In this document: piece after piece, positions 14,942 to 22,955 of the stretch | Position numbering within the stretch: position 1 is the stretch's first letter | Layout of the letters: each line of letters opens with the position of its first letter | Assembly: GCF_019375475.1 (NCBI RefSeq) | Contig: NZ_JAHXGQ010000004.1 | Coordinates: forward strand, 620,001-684,000 | Length of the DNA stretch: 64,000 nucleotides | Direction: 5' to 3' | From: Saccharothrix obliqua | Lineage (GTDB): Bacteria > Actinomycetota > Actinomycetes > Mycobacteriales > Pseudonocardiaceae | The notes under the pieces: generated by a model | What the model was told of the DNA's origin: nothing | Databases searched by the model: none | Seen by the model: only the letters and a program-made list of their open reading frames with translations | Position numbers and translations under genes: made by a program

Positions 14942-15954
14942 CCCTCGCGGAAGCCGTGCTGGGCGCGGCGTTCGTCGGACTCGTCGCGTACGCGTTGTTC
15001 GGCGGCGCGGACTTCGGCGGCGGTGTGTGGGACCTGCTCGCGGGCGGCACCGAGCGCGGGCGACGCGTGCGGGACCGGGTCGAGCGGTCGATCGGACCGG
15101 TGTGGGAGGCCAACCACGTCTGGTTGATCTTCGTGCTGGTGGTGTTGTGGACCGGTTTCCCGAGGGCGTTCGCCGCCGCGGTCACGACCCTGTACGTGCC
15201 GCTCACGCTGGCGGCGTTCGGGATCATCGCGCGTGGCGCGGCGTTCGCCTACCGCAAGAGCGTCGACACCCCGGGTATGCGGCGGTTCTTCGGGGCCGCG
15301 TTCGCCCTGTCGTCGTTGCTCACGCCGTTCTTCCTGGGCGCGGTCGTGGGCGGGGCGGCCTCGGGGCGGGTGCACCGGGACGTCGGCGGGGGCGATGTCG
15401 TGGGCAGCTGGGTGAACCCCACGTCGGCGCTCGGCGGGACGCTCGCCGTGCTGGCCTGCGCCTACCTGGCGGCGGTGTTCCTGTGCGGTGACGCGCGGCG
15501 CGACGGCGAGGACGACCTGGCCGAGGCGTTCCGCCGCCGCGCGCTGCTCACCGCCGCCGCGACCGGTGCGGTCGGGCTGGCGGGCATCGCCGTGCTGCAC
15601 GCCGACGCGCCGCTGCTGTTCACCGGGCTGACCGGCCGCGGCCTGCCGGTCGTGCTGCTGTCCGCGGTGGCCGGCTCGGTGGCGCTGGTCCTGCTGTGGA
15701 CGCGCCGGTACACCGCCGCCCGGATCGCGTCGGCGGTCGCCGTCAGCGCGATCCTGGTCGGCTGGGCGGTGGGCCAGTACCCGTACGTGCTGCTGCCCGA
15801 GCTGACCGTGGAGCAGGCGGCGGCCGGTCGGCCGACGCTGCTCGCGCTGCTCGTCGCCCTGTGCGCGGGCGCGCTGGTGCTCGGTCCCGCCCTGACCTAC
15901 CTCTACGTCCTGTTCCAGCGACCGGCGACGGCGCGGGAGCGGTCCGGGGTGTGA
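14938..15954 (+). CDS. cydB: Cytochrome bd-type quinol oxidase subunit II
   Basis: This is a membrane protein of 338 residues. The N-terminal signature VAYALFGGADFGGGVWDLL and VWEANHVWLIFVLVVLWTGFP are diagnostic of CydB. About eight to nine hydrophobic helices follow, and VGQYPYVL lies near the C-terminus. It pairs with CydA to form the bd oxidase core. The start is the GTG at 14938, whose last bases form the cydA stop. It ends two bases before the convergent PEBP-family gene. Confidence 0.93.
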   Translation: MTLAEAVLGAAFVGLVAYALFGGADFGGGVWDLLAGGTERGRRVRDRVERSIGPVWEANHVWLIFVLVVLWTGFPRAFAAAVTTLYVPLTLAAFGIIARGAAFAYRKSVDTPGMRRFFGAAFALSSLLTPFFLGAVVGGAASGRVHRDVGGGDVVGSWVNPTSALGGTLAVLACAYLAAVFLCGDARRDGEDDLAEAFRRRALLTAAATGAVGLAGIAVLHADAPLLFTGLTGRGLPVVLLSAVAGSVALVLLWTRRYTAARIASAVAVSAILVGWAVGQYPYVLLPELTVEQAAAGRPTLLALLVALCAGALVLGPALTYLYVLFQRPATARERSGV

Positions 15955-15955
15955 C

Positions 15956-16597
15956 TCAGCGGCCGAACAACCCGACCAGGGTGCCCCCGGCCAGCACGTG
16001 GCCGTCGATCGCGGCACGCAGGTCGTCGGCCGTGACGCCGTCGCCCAACCCGAGCGGCCGGTCCACGGCGAACAGCCGGAACACGTACTGGTGCGGCTCG
16101 TCGCCCACGGGCGGCTGCGGACCGCCCCAGCCGGTGTCGCCGTAGTCGTTGCGACCGACCGATGCGCCGTCCGGCGTCGAGCCCTCCTCGACGGAGGTCA
16201 CGTCGGCCGGGATGCCGGTGACGACCCAGTGCGTGAACGTGCCGCCGGGCGCGTCCGGGTCCTCGCACAGCAGCGCCAGTTCCTCCGCCCCGGACGGCGC
16301 GGACGACCACCGCAACGGCGGTGAGGTGTTGCCGCCGTCGCGCGAGTAGCGGTCGGGGATGAGGGTGTGCCCGCTGAACGCGGCGCTGCGCAGGTCCAGA
16401 CCGCCGTCCTCGGCCGCGCCGCCGCCACCGCCCGCCGGGCCCGCCGCGCGCTCACCCACCGGGCGCGGCGGGTGCTCCTGCCGCAACCGCTCGTTGGCGG
16501 CCCGGTCGGCGTGCTGGTCGGGCACCCCGCTGTTGTCGAGTTCGCCGCGCAACCGCGTGCGCTTGACGTCGTACGCGTGACTGCCTGGGTCGGGCAT
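15956..16597 (-). CDS. YbhB/YbcL-family PEBP-like protein
   Basis: This 213-residue protein has a PEBP (Raf-kinase-inhibitor-like) domain from residue ~65: FSGHTLIPDRYSRDGGNTSPPLRW, CEDPDAPGGTFTHWVVTGIP, and a C-terminal HQYVFRLFAVDRPLGL. These hold the anion-binding Asp/His residues of the YbhB/YbcL family. Residues 1-60 are a charged, low-complexity extension not usual for bacterial PEBPs, with a Gly-rich linker. No signal peptide. The ATG has GAGGAGACGG upstream. Its biochemical role is unknown in bacteria. It is convergent with cydB and follows the PiT gene on the same strand by 49 bases. Confidence 0.85.
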   Translation of the reverse strand: MPDPGSHAYDVKRTRLRGELDNSGVPDQHADRAANERLRQEHPPRPVGERAAGPAGGGGGAAEDGGLDLRSAAFSGHTLIPDRYSRDGGNTSPPLRWSSAPSGAEELALLCEDPDAPGGTFTHWVVTGIPADVTSVEEGSTPDGASVGRNDYGDTGWGGPQPPVGDEPHQYVFRLFAVDRPLGLGDGVTADDLRAAIDGHVLAGGTLVGLFGR

Positions 16598-16646
16598 GTC
16601 CGTCTCCTCTCGATACCTCCATTCGGGCTACCCAACCCCGTCTTCC

Positions 16647-17636
16647 TCACACGAGCCCAACGACGCCGTACGCGGCTGCGGCCACCACGGCGGCGGCGGG
16701 CAGCGTGAGCACCCAGCCCTTCGCGATATCCGCCGCGACGGACCACCGCACCGCCGAACGGCGGGTCGTCGCGCCCACGCCCATCACCGCCGAGGTGATG
16801 ACGTGCGTGGTGGACACCGGAGCGTGGAACGCGAACGCCGTCAGGTAAAGCACCGAGGCGGCCGACACCTCGGCGGCGAAGCCGTGCGGCGGTGTCAGGT
16901 GGAAGATGCGCCTGCCGAGGGTGCGCATGATCCGCAGGCCGCCCGAGTACGTGCCCGCCGACAACGCCAGCGCGCACGCCAGGACCACCCACAGCGGCAC
17001 GCCGTAGTCGGCCTGGTGGCCGCTCACCACGAGCGCGAGCACGATCACGCCCATGCTCTTCTGCGCGTCCTGGAGGCCGTGCCCCAGGGCGAGGCCCGCG
17101 GCCGAGAACACCTGAGCCCGGCGCATCAGGCGGCTCGCGCGGTGCGCGTTGGCGTCGCGGAACGCCCACCGGATCGCGGTCATCACCCCGTAACCCAGGA
17201 CCAGGCCGATCACCGGTGAGATGATCATCGGCACGACGACCTTCTCCAGCACGCCCGACCAGTGCACCCGGGTCGTGGACGCCAGCGCGGCGCCCACCAG
17301 CCCGCCGACCAGCGCGTGCGACGACGAGGACGGCAGGCCGAAGTACCACGTGACGAGGTTCCACGTGATCGCGCCGACCAGGGCGGCGATCACGACGTGC
17401 AGCGCGTCCTCGCCCATCGGCGTGTCGATGACACCCGACGCGATGGTCACGGCGACCCCCGTGCCCAGCAGCGCGCCCACCAGGTTCATCACCGCGGCCA
17501 GCGCCAGTGCGCCGCGCAACGTCAGGGCACGCGTCGACACCGCGCTCGCGATGGCGTTCGCGGCGTCGTGGAAGCCGTTGGTGAAGTCGAACGCCAAGGC
17601 GAGCACGACCACGAGCACCAGCCCGGCGGTCGGCAT
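16647..17636 (-). CDS. PiT-family inorganic phosphate transporter
   Basis: This 329-residue membrane protein shows the PiT repeats: ALAFDFTNGFHDAANAIASAVSTRAL and GLPSSSSHALVGGLVGAAL in the first half, AAGLALGHGLQDAQKSMGVI and VSTTHVITSAVMG in the second. Its ATG (17636) overlaps the stop of the DUF47 gene by one base (TGATG), so the two are translationally coupled. DUF47-PiT pairs are a standard low-affinity phosphate import arrangement. It differs from the arsenic-adjacent PiT at 7891 in having the classic 'NGFHDAANAIA' motif and a cognate regulator. Confidence 0.93.
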   Translation of the reverse strand: MPTAGLVLVVVLALAFDFTNGFHDAANAIASAVSTRALTLRGALALAAVMNLVGALLGTGVAVTIASGVIDTPMGEDALHVVIAALVGAITWNLVTWYFGLPSSSSHALVGGLVGAALASTTRVHWSGVLEKVVVPMIISPVIGLVLGYGVMTAIRWAFRDANAHRASRLMRRAQVFSAAGLALGHGLQDAQKSMGVIVLALVVSGHQADYGVPLWVVLACALALSAGTYSGGLRIMRTLGRRIFHLTPPHGFAAEVSAASVLYLTAFAFHAPVSTTHVITSAVMGVGATTRRSAVRWSVAADIAKGWVLTLPAAAVVAAAAYGVVGLV

Positions 17637-18256
17637 CAGGACTCCTTGACCGCGATGGAGTGCACGACGTCCGCCACGTGCTCGAAGGCGTCGGCCGCCG
17701 ACTCCAACTCGTCCACGACCTCCTTCAGCTTCATGACCTCCAACGCGTCGCGTTGCCCGTTGAACAACACCGCCAGCAGCTTCCGGTACACCTGGTCCGC
17801 TTCGTTCTCCAGCTCGTTGACCTCCACCCAGTACGCGGTGAGGTCCTGGGGCGTGACCAGGCGCGGCATGGCGTCCGCGGTCCGGCCGGCGGCCCGGCAC
17901 AGCAGCTCCACCTGGGCGGTCACGCCGGGTGGCAGCTCGCCGACCTGGTAGAGGGTGGCCAGGTCGACCGCCGCGTCCATGTGGTCGACCACGTCGTCCA
18001 GCCGGATCGCCAGCCGGTAGATGTCGTCCCGGTCGAACGGGGTCACGAACGACCGGTCGAGCAGTTCGACGAGCGCGTGCGTCGCGTCGTCGCCCGCGTG
18101 CTCCAGCTCGTGCATCCGCGCGGCCAGGTCCGCCCGCCGCTCGACCGGTGCCGCCACGAACTGCTTCAGCACGTCGACGCTGGCGCCGATGTTCGTCCCG
18201 ATGCCCGCGAACAGCTCGAAGAACTTCGCCCCTTTGGGCTTCCGACTGAACCGCAT
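17636..18256 (-). CDS. DUF47/PhoU-like phosphate transport accessory protein
   Basis: This 206-residue all-helical protein reads FFELFAGIGTNIGASVDVLKQF, then HELEHAGDDATHALVELLDRSFVTPFDRDDIYRLAIRLDDVVDHMDAA. This is the PhoU-like DUF47 pattern with conserved E/DxxxD metal-binding motifs (E-L-E-H, D-D-V-V-D). Members associate with and regulate PiT carriers at the membrane. It is the first gene of the two-gene unit with the PiT transporter. The ATG lies in a region with no strong upstream Shine-Dalgarno sequence. A repeat-rich non-coding stretch lies upstream. Confidence 0.92.
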   Translation of the reverse strand: MRFSRKPKGAKFFELFAGIGTNIGASVDVLKQFVAAPVERRADLAARMHELEHAGDDATHALVELLDRSFVTPFDRDDIYRLAIRLDDVVDHMDAAVDLATLYQVGELPPGVTAQVELLCRAAGRTADAMPRLVTPQDLTAYWVEVNELENEADQVYRKLLAVLFNGQRDALEVMKLKEVVDELESAADAFEHVADVVHSIAVKES

Positions 18257-18724
18257 GACGGTGAGTACCCCGGCGGGTCCTGATCGACCCGGCCCCGTGG
18301 GTGTGCTGGTTTCTCACCCGGTGCGGTGGCACGGGTCGCCGTCCGCGCCCGTCGCCACTCGACCGGGTGAGGCTCAGGACACCCCGACGAGGCGGAACAG
18401 CGGGTCGGCCCCGGTCGTTGCACGAAGCGGTCAGTGCGAGCCGCGAGCCGCGGTCCGCGACCGCGAGCCACGAGCCACGGGTAGCGAACGCGGGCCGTGA
18501 ACGCGAGCCACGGGCCGCGAGCCACGGACCGCGAGCCCGCGAGCCACGGTCCGTGAGCCGTGAGCCCGCGAGCCACGAGCCCTCGGCCCGCGGTCCGTGA
18601 GCCGTGAGCCGCCGTTCGGCCGACGCCGAGCGGTGACCGCCGCACCGACCCCCTGATCACGCCCCCGGTCCGCCGCCGCCCCCGCCGCGGCCGGGGGCGT
18701 GCCCGCGTTCGCGTTCGGACCGTC
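18257..18724. repeat. Intergenic region with degenerate GCGAGCCACGG-type repeats
   Basis: From ~18430 to ~18620 the sequence is built from imperfect copies of a short G/C-rich word (GCGAGCCAC, GTGAGCCGTGAGCC, CCACGGTCCGTGAGCC), in alternating pieces that can also pair with one another. It codes for no recognisable protein on either strand, and it separates the DUF47 gene from a small acidic protein gene. It looks like an expanded low-complexity or structured repeat. Confidence 0.6.
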
Positions 18725-18886
18725 TCAGTCGGGCGGTTCCACGGTGCCCGCCTCCTCCCGCACGTCCTGCGCCGCGGGTTCCTCGCGCGCGACCTCCGGC
18801 ACCTCCACGTCGAGGTCGTCCAGTCCCGGGGTGCCCGGCGAGCGGGGTGGTTCCGGGTTGAGCGGTGCGTCATCCGGTTCGGACAT
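18725..18886 (-). CDS. Small acidic hypothetical protein (53 aa)
   Basis: This short reading frame encodes a 53-residue acidic, proline-rich protein beginning MSEPDDAPLNPEPPRSPG, with a run LDDLDVEVPEVAREEP and ending TVEPPD. I know no family for it. Third positions are almost all G or C, in line with real genes here, and the composition (Glu/Asp/Pro) resembles other small acidic actinomycete proteins such as the one at 56492. A Shine-Dalgarno sequence is not obvious. It stands alone between two gene-poor stretches. Confidence 0.5.
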   Translation of the reverse strand: MSEPDDAPLNPEPPRSPGTPGLDDLDVEVPEVAREEPAAQDVREEAGTVEPPD

Positions 18887-19412
18887 GGTGGTCGGCTACC
18901 CGGCGGCCGGGTGGCCGAACCACGCGGGGGCCGACCGGGGGTCCCGTCGCCGACAGTGTCGACCCACGGGCCGCCGTGCCCACCGATGAGCCGCTGCCCG
19001 TCACCGGCACGGGCGGAACCGTCCCGCCGACCGGGCCTCCCGGTGACGCGGTGTCAGCGGAGTCCGATGTGGCAGTCCTATGGCGACGGTCCCGACCGCC
19101 GGGGCGGTCGCGATGGACCGTTCGGCCCACCGCCACCGGTGCGTGATCCCGAACCCGGTGCGCGATGGGGCCGTCCGCCGGCACGAACGGATCATCCGTT
19201 CGCCATTCAGGACGGCGATTCGGCGAGAGGTCCACCGGCGACGGTGGATCCGGCCGGGGCTCCCTTGCCTCTTCGGGCGGCGTGGCCGGTACGAGTGTCG
19301 GCCGCACCCGATAGCCGGTTCCGCGTAGTGGTACGACCAATGCCGCAACGCGTTCGGCCACGCCGGCCAAGCACGCCGTGACGTTGACGGAACACCGCAA
19401 AGTGGGATTCTG
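18887..19412. other. Gene-poor stretch upstream of the two-component system
   Basis: About 525 bases without a convincing gene. A forward frame from an ATG at 19067 to 19381 reads SYGDGPDRRGGRDGPFGPPPPV, then loses any protein-like character. It could be a decayed gene. GC content drops toward 19300-19410, where the promoter of the response regulator gene probably lies. No clear repeat or hairpin was found. Confidence 0.4.
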
Positions 19413-20108
19413 GTGGACGTGCACGGCACCACCGAACTCCGGCAGGCCAACCGCTTCCGCTTGCTCCTGGTCGAGGACGACCGCGAACTCGTGGAACTGC
19501 TCTCCGACGCCCTGCGCGGGGAGGGTTATGCCGTGGACGTGGCCATGGACGGGCACCGCGGTCTGCACCTCGGGCTCACCCGCCCCTACGACGTCGTGGT
19601 CATCGACCGCGGCTTACCCGCCCTCGACGGGATGGACCTCTTGGTGCGCTTGAGGTCCAGGGCCGTGCGGGCGCGGGCGTTGATGCTCACCGCGCTGGGC
19701 ACCGTGCACGACCGGATCGACGGCCTCGACGCGGGCGCCGACGACTACCTGGTCAAGCCGTTCGACCTGGACGAGCTGAGCGCCCGCCTGCGTGCGCTGT
19801 GCCGGCGGGCGCTGGAGCTGAGCGACGTGCTGGACGTCGGCGCGGGCCACCTCGACATCCGGCAGCGGGAGGTGGTGCTGCCCGACGGCGTGCGGGTGCG
19901 GCTCACCACCCGCGAGTTCGCGCTGCTGCGCATCCTCGCCGCCCACCCGGAACGGGTGCACACGCGGTCGGCGCTGCGGCGGTCGGTGTTCCAGGACGCG
20001 TCCGCGCACTCCATTGTGGACACCTACGTGTACTACCTGCGGACCAAGCTCGGCCGTTCGGTGGTGCGCACGGTGCCGGGACTCGGATATCAGTTGGGGG
20101 CGCTGTGA
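19413..20108 (+). CDS. OmpR/PhoB-family response regulator
   Basis: This 231-residue regulator has a receiver domain with acidic pocket E21-D22-D23, phospho-acceptor D65 (VVVIDRGLPALDG), T93 and K115 (YLVKPFD), followed by a winged-helix DNA-binding domain (VRLTTREFALLRILAAHPERVHTRSALRR...YVYYLRTKLG) typical of OmpR/PhoB. The start is the GTG at 19413. Its stop overlaps the histidine kinase start (GTGA), so they form a coupled pair. Target genes are not evident; the flanking lyase gene is on the other strand. Confidence 0.92.
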   Translation: MDVHGTTELRQANRFRLLLVEDDRELVELLSDALRGEGYAVDVAMDGHRGLHLGLTRPYDVVVIDRGLPALDGMDLLVRLRSRAVRARALMLTALGTVHDRIDGLDAGADDYLVKPFDLDELSARLRALCRRALELSDVLDVGAGHLDIRQREVVLPDGVRVRLTTREFALLRILAAHPERVHTRSALRRSVFQDASAHSIVDTYVYYLRTKLGRSVVRTVPGLGYQLGAL

Positions 20109-21403
20109 GCCGTTCGTGGGCCGAAGCGGAACGAGTGGTGATCCGACGGGCACGGCTGCGGGTGAGCCTGCTGGTGGGGTTGGCGATCACCGTGCTGGTC
20201 GGGTTCGTCGGCGGGATCGCCTACGCCGTGATGGTGCAGGCCCAGGGCACGCAGGTGACGCGCGAGCTGCGGTACAACGCCAAGTACGGCACGCCGTCCA
20301 CTCCCCCGGGCTGCACGTGGCTGTTCACACAGGACAACGGGGTGATCGACGACGGCGTGCTGCCGGTGCCGCGTGGGTTCCCGCTGCACGACGACCTCGC
20401 CGCGGCGCGCGAGTCGGGCAGCGCGATCGAGCGCACGGTGGAACGCGACAACACGGTGTACCTGGTGCTCACGCAGCCGGGTCCCGGCACCAGCACGGTG
20501 CAGGCGGTGTTCGACACCCGCTACCAGATCGCCGACCGGCAACACCTGCTGCTGGCCCTGGCGGTCGCGGAGATCTGCGGCCTGCTCGCGGCGGCCGTGA
20601 CGGGGCTGCTGGTGGGCAGGCGCGCGGTCGCGCCGCTGGCGGAGGCGCTGGCGCGGCAGCGGCGGTTCGTCACCGACGCCAGCCACGAGCTGCGCACGCC
20701 GATCGCACGGGCCTACACGCGGGCCCAGCTCCTCGCGCGGCGCGCGGCGGCGGCCGACCTGCCCGGCGAGCACCGCGCCGGCCTGGCCAAGCTCGCCGGT
20801 TCGATCCGGGGTCTCGGTGACGTGGTCGACGACCTCCTGCTGTCGGCGCGGCTGAACGCCGAGTCCACCGGTCAGGTCGTGGACCTGGGCGGCCTGGCGG
20901 AGTCCGCCGTGGCGACGGAGGGCGACCGGGCCCGCGAGCGGCGCATCGCGTTGACCGTCGAGCGCCCCGCCGGTCCGCTGGCGGTGATCGGCGTCGAGAC
21001 CGCGTTGCGGCGCGCGATCGGCGAGCTGCTGGCGAACGCGGTGCGCCACACCCCGGCGGGCGGCCGGATCGACGTGCGCCTGGAGCGGGGGCCGGACGGC
21101 TGGGTGGAGGTGACCGTCGAGGACACCGGCGAGGGTTTCGACCCGGTCGAGGCGGACCGGCTGTTCGACCGGTTCCGCCGCGGCGCGGGCGGCTCGGAGC
21201 GGCGCTTCGGACTGGGGCTGGCGTTGCTGCGGGAGGTGGTGACCGCGCACGGCGGCACGGTCGAGGCGGTCGGCAACCCGGGTCGGGGCGCGCGGTTCAC
21301 GCTGCGCCTGCCGCCGGCCGAGGTGGTGCGTGAGCCCGCGCCCGAACCGTCGTCCGCCGCGGCGGCGGACGACGGTCGGGAGATCAGCACCGGGCACCGG
21401 TGA
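20105..21403 (+). CDS. Membrane-bound sensor histidine kinase
   Basis: This 432-residue kinase has two membrane helices (~residues 20-45 and ~148-170) enclosing a ~100-residue extracytoplasmic sensor. HisKA follows with FVTDASHELRTPIA (phospho-acceptor H194), then N-box ELLANAVRHTP, G1 DTGEGFDPVEADRLFDRF and G2 FGLGLALLREVVTAHGG. The GTG start at 20105 overlaps the response regulator stop. No HAMP domain is obvious; a short linker joins TM2 to the dimerisation helix. The sensor sequence (TWLFTQDNG) matches nothing I recognise, so the signal is unknown. Its 3' end overlaps the last 20 bases of the convergent lyase gene. Confidence 0.92.
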   Translation: MSRSWAEAERVVIRRARLRVSLLVGLAITVLVGFVGGIAYAVMVQAQGTQVTRELRYNAKYGTPSTPPGCTWLFTQDNGVIDDGVLPVPRGFPLHDDLAAARESGSAIERTVERDNTVYLVLTQPGPGTSTVQAVFDTRYQIADRQHLLLALAVAEICGLLAAAVTGLLVGRRAVAPLAEALARQRRFVTDASHELRTPIARAYTRAQLLARRAAAADLPGEHRAGLAKLAGSIRGLGDVVDDLLLSARLNAESTGQVVDLGGLAESAVATEGDRARERRIALTVERPAGPLAVIGVETALRRAIGELLANAVRHTPAGGRIDVRLERGPDGWVEVTVEDTGEGFDPVEADRLFDRFRRGAGGSERRFGLGLALLREVVTAHGGTVEAVGNPGRGARFTLRLPPAEVVREPAPEPSSAAAADDGREISTGHR

Positions 21404-22892
21404 CGACCTCGGCGGCGCGGCGGACGTCCGCGTCGAGCGGGCGGTCCGGGTCGACCGGCGGTATCGCCTCGACGAGGGCGTCGAGCAACTCCGCGCACCG
21501 GGGCGCCGTGGGCCGCCTGCCGCCGACGTGGACGGCCTGGCGCAGTCCCAGCGCGAGCGAACCGCACAGCAGGCGCAGGAGTTCGGCGAGGTCGTGGGCA
21601 CGCAGGGCGGCCTGCGTGCCGAACGGCACGACGTCCTGGTTGTGCAGGTTCGTGGGCAGGCTCTGGGTGCTCGCGGGCAGCGTGCCGCGGCGGATCTCGG
21701 CGACGAACGCGGTGGTGGCCAGCTGCACGCCCTGCAACCCGTGCTGGCGTCCCGGTCCGGCGGCCAGCATCGGCGGCAGGCCGGTGTTGCGGGCCGGGTC
21801 CACCAGCAGGTCGAGCTGCCGCTCCGCGAGGTTGCCCAGGGAAGCGGTGACCATGGCGAGGACGTCGGCGGCGAACGCGGCCGGCTGGCCGAAGAAGTTG
21901 CCGCCGTGGGCGACGAGGTCGTCGTCCGGGAAGAACAACGGGTTGTCACTGACACCGGCCAGGTCGGCGGCCACCACGCCGTCCACGTAGCGCAACGCGT
22001 CCTCGGCCGCGCCGAGGAGCTGCGGTGAGCACCGGATGCTGTAGGGCTCCTGGAGCGCGCGGGAACCGCTGGGCGCGGTGCCGGCCAGCGTCTCGCGCAT
22101 GTGGTCGGCGACGGTGGCCGCGCCCGGGTGGCGGTACGCGGCGATCAGGCGCGGGTCGAGGAAACCCGGGTCCGCGCCGACGACGTCCACCAGCAGGCAG
22201 GTGAGGTCCCGCACGGCGCGGTGCGAGGCGCGGACCGAGTCGAGCGCGAGCGCGGTGGCGGCGGTGGTCACCGACGTGCCGTTCACCAGGGCCAGCGCGT
22301 CGCGGCCGTCCAGGCTCAGCGGGACGAGGCCGGCGAGGCGCAGGGCGTCCCGGGCGGGCATCCGCTCGCCGGCCAGGTAGGCGTGGCCCCGGCCGCGCAG
22401 CGCCTGGGTCGCGTAGGCGAGCGGGATGAGGTCGCCGCTCGCGCCGACCGAGCCGTACCGCGGCACGGCCGGGACGAACGTGGTCGCGAACATCGCGGCC
22501 AGGCCGTCCAGGACGTGGGCGGACACCCCGGACACGCCTTGGGCCAGCGACCACGCGCGCACCAGCAGCGCGGCGCGGACGACGTCGGCGGGCAGGTCGG
22601 GTCCCTGGCCCGCGCCGAGGTGTGCCAGGGTGTTGTCGCTCTGGTCGGCGGGGTCGGCGCGACCGGCGTAGCCGATCAGCGCGCCGAACCCGGTCTTGGC
22701 CCCGTACACGGGGCGGTCGTCGTCGGCGAGCACCGTGCGCAGGAACTCGCGGCCCCGGTCGACGCGGTTCCGGACGTCGGGGCCGACGAGCACCGGCAGG
22801 GGTGCTGCCGCGCGGTGGAGGTCTGCGCCGCGCAACGGCGCGCCGAGGTCCACGGGGGCGTCGGTCGCGGTGCGGGAGTCGGTCGTGGTCAC
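21384..22892 (-). CDS. MIO-type aromatic amino acid ammonia-lyase, tyrosine-type predicted
   Basis: This 502-residue enzyme has the MIO-forming Ala-Ser-Gly (A151-S152-G153 in YGSVGASGDLIPLA), the catalytic Tyr63 (VYGAKTGFG), and LQEPYSIRCSPQLLG. The C-terminal HNQDV motif is the phenylalanine/tyrosine lyase form rather than the NQED of histidine lyases. The selectivity pair appears as H91-L92 (LAHLGAG), which in characterised enzymes goes with tyrosine. It would convert L-Tyr to p-coumarate (or act as an aminomutase). It is divergent from the FMO/ligase/oxidase/P450 operon across a 63-base spacer, so it is very likely part of that pathway. Annotation as histidine ammonia-lyase would be the common alternative. 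Confidence 0.82.
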   Translation of the reverse strand: MTTTDSRTATDAPVDLGAPLRGADLHRAAAPLPVLVGPDVRNRVDRGREFLRTVLADDDRPVYGAKTGFGALIGYAGRADPADQSDNTLAHLGAGQGPDLPADVVRAALLVRAWSLAQGVSGVSAHVLDGLAAMFATTFVPAVPRYGSVGASGDLIPLAYATQALRGRGHAYLAGERMPARDALRLAGLVPLSLDGRDALALVNGTSVTTAATALALDSVRASHRAVRDLTCLLVDVVGADPGFLDPRLIAAYRHPGAATVADHMRETLAGTAPSGSRALQEPYSIRCSPQLLGAAEDALRYVDGVVAADLAGVSDNPLFFPDDDLVAHGGNFFGQPAAFAADVLAMVTASLGNLAERQLDLLVDPARNTGLPPMLAAGPGRQHGLQGVQLATTAFVAEIRRGTLPASTQSLPTNLHNQDVVPFGTQAALRAHDLAELLRLLCGSLALGLRQAVHVGGRRPTAPRCAELLDALVEAIPPVDPDRPLDADVRRAAEVVTGARC

Positions 22893-22916
22893 GGCGTCGA
22901 CGGTAGGCCGCCGATC

Positions 22917-22930
22917 TCAGAGTGTTCTGA
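22917..22930. promoter_or_regulatory. Palindrome in the divergent promoter of the lyase/FMO locus
   Basis: TCAGAGTGTTCTGA has perfect 5-bp arms around GTGT. It lies in the 63-base spacer between the ammonia-lyase and the first FMO gene, 26 bases from the FMO start. It is a candidate operator serving both directions. No regulator gene is adjacent. Confidence 0.4.
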
Positions 22931-22955
22931 AATCGCGTGGGTAGCTTCCGACTGC

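Noticed and set aside
19067-19381. Forward Gly/Pro-rich reading frame upstream of the response regulator
   Set aside because: Only the first ~20 residues look protein-like; no ribosome-binding site, and GC content and codon use decay along it. Recorded as a gene-poor stretch.
21384-22892. Histidine ammonia-lyase (hutH)
   Set aside because: The HNQDV motif and the His-Leu selectivity pair fit PAL/TAL, no other hut gene is near, and the gene belongs to an oxygenase locus.
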